From positions 1-9,186 of the forward strand of contig CALBPH010000202.1 of the NCBI GenBank assembly GCA_937899365.1: DNA of 9,186 bases. The letters are read 5' to 3'. Source of the stretch: an uncultured Leptolyngbya sp. Lineage in GTDB: Bacteria; Cyanobacteriota; Cyanobacteriia; Phormidesmidales; Phormidesmidaceae. Each line of letters begins with the position of its first letter. Position 1 is the stretch's first letter. The notes beneath the pieces were generated by a model, which ran no database searches, had not been told where the DNA came from, and saw only the letters and a program-made list of their open reading frames with translations. This document shows, one piece after another, positions 5,039 through 9,186 of the stretch. A program made the translations under genes and the position numbers.

Positions 5039-6490
5039 ATGAGCAGTCCAGATCTGACCGATGGCTACGTGGCCCCAGACCAGGCCATCCCTAAAATCGG
5101 CCTATTTACGATGCTGCGCCTCGGCGTTTTTAATATGGGCCTTGGCATTATGTCCTTGCTCACCCTGGGGGTGCTCAATCGGGTAATGATTGATGAACTG
5201 AGGGTACCGGCCCTGGTTGCAGCGGGTGCGATCGCAGTTCACCAATTTATGGCCCCGGCCCGAATCTGGATTGGCCAGATGTCAGACTCTAAACCCCTGT
5301 TTGGCTATCACCGCAGCGGTTACATTTGGCTCGGCATTGTCTCCATGGCGGTTACCGCATTTATCGCCGTCCAAATTGTCTGGCAGATTGGCAGTCGTGT
5401 CGAAGCCTCTGGCTGGAGCAGTGGCCTATCCCCCTGGGTCGGACTGTTGGCCTTTGAGTTTGCCCTTTACGGGCTGGCCCTATCATCCACCTCGACACCA
5501 TTCACCGCTCTGTTGGTGGATGTATCGGACGATGAAACCCAGTCAAAACTGGTGGGCATTGGTTGGGGCATGCTGATGGTGGGGATTGTCTCCGGTGTGA
5601 TCATCACCACCATTGTGCTCAAATCCTTGGGCGATACCCCCACCCTGGACGAGCTGCGCAGCTCCATCAATCGGCTATTTATCATTGCGCCGTCCATTGT
5701 GTGTGGCTTAGCCATTCTCAGCACCTTTGGCATTGAGAAAAAATATTCGCGATTGCAGCAGCGCAGCCGTCAGCGGGATGATCAAATTACCTTTGGCACT
5801 GCCATCAAAGTGCTGACTGCCAGCCGCCAGACCGGATTGTTTTTTATCTTTTTGCTGGTGCTCAGCCTCAGTCTGTTTATGCAGGATGCAGTCCTAGAAC
5901 CTTACGGCGGTCAGATTTTTGGCATGGCCATTGCCGAGACTACCCAGCTTAACGCTTACTTTGGCATGGGTACTTTGTTTGGCATTGTTGCCACCGGCTT
6001 TTTCTTAGCTCCTAGACTCGGTAAAAAGCGCACCATTAAATTTGGCTGTCTGTGGGCGTCCTTCTGTTTGATATTGCTGATTGTGTTTGGCACAACGGGA
6101 GACCCTCGGCAGCTGATGCTGGGCGTTGGGCTGTTTGGCCTAGCCTCAGGTGTGTTAACTACGGGGTCAATTTTGTTGTTGTTGGACCTGACGGTGGCAG
6201 AAGTGGCGGGCACGTTTATTGGTGCGTGGGGGTTAGCCCAGGCCATTGCTCGAGGGACAGCTACCGTACTGGGGGGGAGTTTGCTGTCCCTGGGTAAGGG
6301 CGTTGTGGAATCCTTTGTGGTTGGCCCGGTGCCAGATGAGCAGCTGCTGCCTGCCTATGGACTCGTGTTTGGCACCCAGGCTGTTGGTATGCTGATTGCG
6401 GTTGCCATTGTGAGTCGTGTGAATATTCGTGAGTTTCAGACGACTGCGAAGAATGCGATCGCAACCGCCCTAGAAAGCGATATGGACTAA
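5039..6490 (+). CDS. BCH/PucC-family MFS-like membrane protein
   Basis: The 483-residue inner- or thylakoid-membrane protein has about 12 hydrophobic segments and belongs to the BCH/PucC branch of the major facilitator superfamily. Family signatures seen are GQMSDSKPLFGYHRSGYI (79-96, the MFS loop 2-3 motif with Asp83), SSTSTPFTALLVD (149-161), DDETQSKLVGIGWGM (164-178), and QDAVLEPYGGQIFGM (282-296). In purple bacteria PucC and relatives are needed for light-harvesting antenna assembly. In cyanobacteria the paralogues are thought to act in chlorophyll or chlorophyll-protein handling, and the specific role here is inference. ATG at 5039 has no obvious Shine-Dalgarno. A hydrophilic N-terminus of about 18 residues precedes helix 1. 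Two HIP1 sites lie within it (5228, 6455). The inositol-phosphatase-like gene follows after 4 nt, so the two are very likely cotranscribed. Confidence 0.93.
   Translation: MSSPDLTDGYVAPDQAIPKIGLFTMLRLGVFNMGLGIMSLLTLGVLNRVMIDELRVPALVAAGAIAVHQFMAPARIWIGQMSDSKPLFGYHRSGYIWLGIVSMAVTAFIAVQIVWQIGSRVEASGWSSGLSPWVGLLAFEFALYGLALSSTSTPFTALLVDVSDDETQSKLVGIGWGMLMVGIVSGVIITTIVLKSLGDTPTLDELRSSINRLFIIAPSIVCGLAILSTFGIEKKYSRLQQRSRQRDDQITFGTAIKVLTASRQTGLFFIFLLVLSLSLFMQDAVLEPYGGQIFGMAIAETTQLNAYFGMGTLFGIVATGFFLAPRLGKKRTIKFGCLWASFCLILLIVFGTTGDPRQLMLGVGLFGLASGVLTTGSILLLLDLTVAEVAGTFIGAWGLAQAIARGTATVLGGSLLSLGKGVVESFVVGPVPDEQLLPAYGLVFGTQAVGMLIAVAIVSRVNIREFQTTAKNAIATALESDMD
5228..5235. repeat. HIP1 octamer
   Basis: GCGATCGC within the BCH/PucC-family gene, extended to TGCGATCGCA. 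It is the second of three HIP1 copies in the window. Confidence 0.9.
6455..6462. repeat. HIP1 octamer
   Basis: GCGATCGC near the 3' end of the BCH/PucC-family gene, extended to TGCGATCGCA. It is the third HIP1 copy. Confidence 0.9.
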
Positions 6491-6494
6491 CCCC

Positions 6495-7304
6495 ATGAAA
6501 CCAGACTGGCAACACATCCTCACCGTCGCTGAAACGGCAACCACCGTCATCGGAGCCCAGCTGCTCAAAGACTTTGGCAATGCCACCGCCGAGGAAAAAG
6601 CCGACGGTAGTCTCGTCACCCAGTCGGATAAATGGGCCGATGGCGAGCTACGGCGACGATTGCAAAAGGAGCTGCCCGACCATGGCGTCCTCAGCGAAGA
6701 AGACAGCCACATCTTCCCACCCCAAGATTTTTGCTGGATTATTGACCCCATCGACGGCACCACAAACTTTACTCGTGGGGTGCCGCTGTGGGGGATTTCC
6801 TTGGGCCTACTTTACAAAGGCACCCCCGTCTTTGGCCATGTGTACATTCCCACCCTAGACCAGCGATTCCATGGCTTTTACATGGGCAACTCTGGTCTAG
6901 ACGGACCCAGCGGTGCCTTTCTAGATGGGGAATCAATTCATACATCGTCAGACCCGGCAGCAGGCAGCCAGTTCTTTAGCCTTTGTGCCCGTAGTCTCAA
7001 GGTATTGCACAAACCCTTTCCCTGCAAAATCCGGATGCTGGGGGTGGCCACCTACAATCTGCTAACGGTAGGTGCGGGTATCAGCCTTGGCGCCGTAGAA
7101 GCAACACCCAAAATTTGGGACATCGCCGCCGTTTGGGCCATTACCCAGGCTGCGGGTGCTGTGTGGACTCCGTTAGAAGATGAAAATATTTTCCCATTAA
7201 AAATTGGTGTCGATTATGGCAGTCGACCATTTCCCACATTACTCAGCGCCCAGCAAGAATTAACCAAGCAGTTTCTGCCTTTGGTTAATGTGATTCGCAA
7301 ATAA
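6495..7304 (+). CDS. Inositol monophosphatase family protein
   Basis: The 269-residue enzyme is of the Mg-dependent, Li-sensitive phosphatase superfamily, which hydrolyses inositol-1-phosphate, histidinol phosphate, fructose-1,6-bisphosphate or PAP depending on subgroup. All core motifs are present: Asp45 (VTQSDKWAD), the Glu pair in LSEED (66-70), DPIDGTTNF (84-92), and WDIAA (208-212, Asp209). The metal site is therefore complete and activity is expected in the cytosol. The exact substrate cannot be fixed; histidinol-phosphatase and inositol-phosphatase members share these motifs. ATG at 6495 begins four bases after the BCH/PucC stop, with no good Shine-Dalgarno, so translational coupling is likely. 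The adjacency may reflect a photosynthesis-linked role or simple cotranscription. No terminator is visible in the 56 nt before the MNT gene. Confidence 0.92.
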   Translation: MKPDWQHILTVAETATTVIGAQLLKDFGNATAEEKADGSLVTQSDKWADGELRRRLQKELPDHGVLSEEDSHIFPPQDFCWIIDPIDGTTNFTRGVPLWGISLGLLYKGTPVFGHVYIPTLDQRFHGFYMGNSGLDGPSGAFLDGESIHTSSDPAAGSQFFSLCARSLKVLHKPFPCKIRMLGVATYNLLTVGAGISLGAVEATPKIWDIAAVWAITQAAGAVWTPLEDENIFPLKIGVDYGSRPFPTLLSAQQELTKQFLPLVNVIRK

Positions 7305-7360
7305 TCCAGGTCATGTCATACCCTTAGAGAAAAGCCTTATCAGTTGCTAGACTCCTCACC

Positions 7361-7699
7361 ATGGAAGGTAAAAAAACTATAGAGCCTGATATTCAGCCTA
7401 TTCTCTCTAGCCTCAAAGAAGAGTTAATTGATTTTTATCAGAATCGACTCTTACAGCTCACACTTTTTGGTTCTCAGGCTCGTGGTGAAGCAATTCCTGG
7501 TTCAGATATTGATGTATTAGTCATCTTGAAATCACCTGTTGATGCTGGTACAGAAATTAAGCACACTAGCAAAATTATTGCCGATCTTTCACTACATCAT
7601 GATGTAGTAATTAGCTGTCTGTTCATGGATGAAAACCATTACAAAACTCGTAATGGCCCTCTCCTGCGTAATATTCGTAGAGAAGGTATTTTATTATGA
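7361..7699 (+). CDS. MNT-type nucleotidyltransferase, likely antitoxin
   Basis: The 112-residue protein is a minimal nucleotidyltransferase of the MNT/MntA type. The motif G37-S38-x10-D49-x-D51 is complete (GSQARGEAIPGSDIDVLV), and Asp81 in HHDVV fits the third acidic ligand, so the active site looks intact. In characterised MntA-HepT pairs the MNT protein adds AMP to the HEPN toxin and neutralises it; the same role is inferred here. Its TGA overlaps the ATG of the HEPN gene as ATGA, so the two are translationally coupled. Sampled lines are clearly more AT-rich (about one third GC in one 60-base line) than the neighbouring phosphatase gene (about half GC), consistent with acquisition. ATG at 7361 has no clear Shine-Dalgarno. 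Confidence 0.9.
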   Translation: MEGKKTIEPDIQPILSSLKEELIDFYQNRLLQLTLFGSQARGEAIPGSDIDVLVILKSPVDAGTEIKHTSKIIADLSLHHDVVISCLFMDENHYKTRNGPLLRNIRREGILL

Positions 7700-8067
7700 C
7701 CGATGAGCAGCAGGAACTTCTCTTAAAAGCACAGCAAAGTTTAGACGCTGCAAAACTCTTGCTAAGCCAGGATTTTGCAGACTATGCAACATCTCGTGCT
7801 TACTACAGCATGTTTTACATTGCCCAAGCCTTTTTAGAAGGGGAAGGCCTAGCTTTTTCAAAGCATTCAGCTGTGATTTCTGCCTTTGGACGTGAATTTG
7901 CCAAGACTCAACGAGTTCCAGTTGAATTTCATCGCTACCTCATCGAAGCACAGGCATTACGAACAACGGGCGATTATGGTCAATTAAATGCACTCACGAA
8001 TGAGCAGGCAGCTGAACAGATTGACCATGCTGAAAAAATTGTAGCGTTTGCTAGTCAGACACTTTGA
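7696..8067 (+). CDS. HEPN-domain protein, likely toxin of MNT-HEPN pair
   Basis: The 123-residue, all-helical protein is of the HEPN family. The block ATSRAYYSMFYIAQAFLEGEG (31-51) is the typical second helix, and HSAVISAFG (57-65) and LRTTGDYG (88-95) are usual downstream elements. HEPN toxins are metal-independent RNases with an R-x4-6-H motif. Here R73-x5-H79 followed by Tyr81 fits loosely, recalling the RxxxxHxY site AMPylated in HepT, but the R89..D93-Y94 element is what this subfamily usually conserves, so the catalytic assignment is open. The gene follows the MNT gene with an ATGA overlap, antitoxin first. The 119 nt to the next gene show no strong terminator, only a weak AGAGC / GCTCT hairpin. 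Confidence 0.88.
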   Translation: MTDEQQELLLKAQQSLDAAKLLLSQDFADYATSRAYYSMFYIAQAFLEGEGLAFSKHSAVISAFGREFAKTQRVPVEFHRYLIEAQALRTTGDYGQLNALTNEQAAEQIDHAEKIVAFASQTL

Positions 8068-8186
8068 GTGGATAAGAGCCCATCGAGCTCTGAAATGGCC
8101 ACAGTCATTTTGATTCTTTTATGATTTCTTGGATTGTATTTGACTTAATTTAGAGTCTGTACTGAACCACTGCTCAGGACTTGCCT

Positions 8187-8804
8187 ATGGAAATCACTCC
8201 TGAATCGCTAGACCCATCGCTTCGTTACAAGCTTTTAATTGGAACCGTAGTCCCGCGTCCTATTGCGTTTGTTTCCAGCATCTCTCCCACTGGAAAGACA
8301 AATTTAGCGCCCTTTTCTTACTTTAATGCGGTGGGTCATAAGCCTCTGGCCCTAGCCTTTAGCGTTGCCCCAAAACCAGATGGCTCCGAAAAAGACACGC
8401 TGCGCAATGTGCGTCCTGTTTCTGAAGGTGGTACAGGAGAGTATGTGATCAACCTGGCAGTTGAGTCTTATATTCGCCAGGTTGCTGAAGCATCAGAACC
8501 TCTGCCCTATGGTGAGTCTGAGTTTGACCACATTGATCTAACAACAGTCTCTAGTCAGGTTGTAAAAGCGCCACGAGTAGCAGAGTCCCCCGTTGCATTT
8601 GAATGCCGTACCATGCAGATTGTGCCAATTGGGACGTTTAATTTAGTAATTGGTGAAGTCATCCATTGGTTTGTCCGCGATGACCTAATAGATGAGAACT
8701 ATCGCGTTAATACTCAAAAGCTTGCTCCCATTGGCCGCATGGCTGGCAATGACTATTGCTACACAGATCGGCAGTTTACAATTGCCAATGGACTGCCTCG
8801 ATAA
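8187..8804 (+). CDS. Flavin reductase-like FMN-binding protein
   Basis: The 205-residue protein has the split beta-barrel flavin-reductase/flavoredoxin fold. Diagnostic parts are RPIAFVSSIS (24-33), NLAPFSYFNAV (39-49), the LRNVRP segment (72-77), ESPVAFEC (133-140), the strand GEVIHWFV (156-163), and PIGRMAGNDYCYT (181-193). It should bind FMN as a dimer in the cytosol and serve as a flavin reductase or electron carrier; the partner is not evident from the context. ATG at 8187 is chosen over an in-frame TTG at 8181 because AGGA (8176-8179) sits seven bases before it. An AT-rich stretch upstream (8100-8155) contains TTGGAT and TAGAGT 16 bp apart, a weak promoter candidate. The gene is convergent with purQ. 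Confidence 0.93.
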   Translation: MEITPESLDPSLRYKLLIGTVVPRPIAFVSSISPTGKTNLAPFSYFNAVGHKPLALAFSVAPKPDGSEKDTLRNVRPVSEGGTGEYVINLAVESYIRQVAEASEPLPYGESEFDHIDLTTVSSQVVKAPRVAESPVAFECRTMQIVPIGTFNLVIGEVIHWFVRDDLIDENYRVNTQKLAPIGRMAGNDYCYTDRQFTIANGLPR

Positions 8805-8905
8805 CCGTATGGGCACTTAATGGCCGAAACTGATGATATCACTTCAGCTTTTACATCCACACTGGATTAAAAATAGTGGTGACGATTCAAAAGACTGGCA
8901 TCGAC

Positions 8906-8941
8906 AAAGACAGATAGTAAGATCAGTTCTTGGTTGTCTTT
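8906..8941. repeat. Small inverted repeat in the convergent gap
   Basis: AAAGACA (8906-8912) and TGTCTTT (8935-8941) are perfect 7-bp inverted arms with a 22-bp spacer in the gap between the flavin-reductase gene and purQ. It could be a weak bidirectional 3' end structure. The long loop and lack of a strong T run make chance possible. Confidence 0.3.
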
Positions 8942-9019
8942 AAGATAAAACAATCCCAACCATGACGCGAAAATCTATTGACCGCCCGCCGCTTGATGCT
9001 GAGAAGCAACATGTGCGGA

Positions 9020-9186
9020 TTAAACAGCACTCAATGCTGTTTCTAAAACCGACTCAAATACTGCTAATCCATTCGTGCCGCCTAGCCTAGAGTCGGCAGC
9101 TCTTTCTGGGTGTGGCATCATGCCGAGAACATTGCCTGCTTTGTTGCAAATGCCGGCAATGTTGTTAAGAGAACCGTTGGGGTTGC
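9020..9186 (-). CDS. purQ: Phosphoribosylformylglycinamidine synthase, glutaminase subunit PurQ (C-terminal part)
   Basis: Reading the minus strand from the window edge gives 54 codons and a TAA stop at 9020-9022. The peptide contains NPNGSLNNIAGI, GNVLGMMPHPERA and LGGTNGLAVFESVL, which match the C-terminus of PurQ. The His and Glu of PHPER complete the Cys-His-Glu glutaminase triad; the Cys lies outside the window. PurQ supplies ammonia from glutamine for the FGAM synthase step of de novo purine synthesis, working with PurL and usually PurS. The N-terminal three quarters are cut off by the window end. The flavin-reductase gene converges on it across 215 nt with no further recognisable gene. 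Confidence 0.95.
   Translation of the reverse strand, partial: NPNGSLNNIAGICNKAGNVLGMMPHPERAADSRLGGTNGLAVFESVLETALSAV
9022..9042. repeat. Hairpin over the purQ stop codon
   Basis: AAACAGCA (9022-9029), loop CTCAA and TGCTGTTT (9035-9042) form a perfect 8-bp stem spanning the last codons of purQ. On the minus strand it is followed by AATCC after TTT, so it is at best a weak terminator. It may simply protect the 3' end of the mRNA. Confidence 0.4.

Noticed and set aside
8962..9090. 42-codon plus-strand ORF starting ATGACGCGAAAA
   Set aside because: More than half of it lies antisense to the well-supported purQ C-terminus. It has no Shine-Dalgarno and no recognisable domain.

Overview
The window looks like a chromosomal segment of a cyanobacterium. 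The support is a 12-helix BCH/PucC-family protein (a family tied to chlorophyll and light-harvesting complexes), three copies of the cyanobacterial HIP1 octamer GCGATCGC in 9.2 kb, a dispersed-type perfect palindrome at the left edge, and housekeeping genes (map, purQ) of bacterial type. The genus cannot be fixed from the sequence alone. No rRNA, tRNA, CRISPR array or transposase was seen.

Left third (1-2654), all genes on the minus strand: map (methionine aminopeptidase) is followed after 33 nt by a lipoprotein with a conserved Trp/His-rich block. A roughly 450-nt stretch then holds an inverted repeat and a possible 60-codon leader ORF. Last comes an SDR-fold protein in which the cofactor glycine motif and the whole N-S-Y-K catalytic tetrad are substituted. 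A perfect 14-bp hairpin followed by a T run lies inside that gene and faces the plus strand. A 30-bp perfect palindrome lies just beyond its stop.

Middle (2655-4949): a small two-helix membrane protein with a Ser/Pro-rich tail (+) converges on a normal, motif-complete SDR oxidoreductase (-). A small heat-shock protein of the Hsp20/HspA family (+) follows. Its 5' leader can fold into a hairpin that buries the Shine-Dalgarno sequence, which makes it a candidate RNA thermometer. The gene ends in a clean intrinsic terminator.

Right part (4950-9186): the BCH/PucC-family gene and an inositol-monophosphatase-family gene are 4 nt apart and form a probable operon. A more AT-rich MNT nucleotidyltransferase/HEPN pair follows, with an ATGA overlap, and looks like an acquired toxin-antitoxin module. 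Next is a flavin-reductase-like FMN-binding protein. The window ends in the C-terminal 54 codons of purQ on the minus strand. Apart from map-lipoprotein, BCH-IMPase and MNT-HEPN, neighbouring genes show no obvious shared pathway. The points most worth a second look are the hsp20 leader hairpin, the degenerate SDR with its embedded hairpin, and the MNT-HEPN pair.
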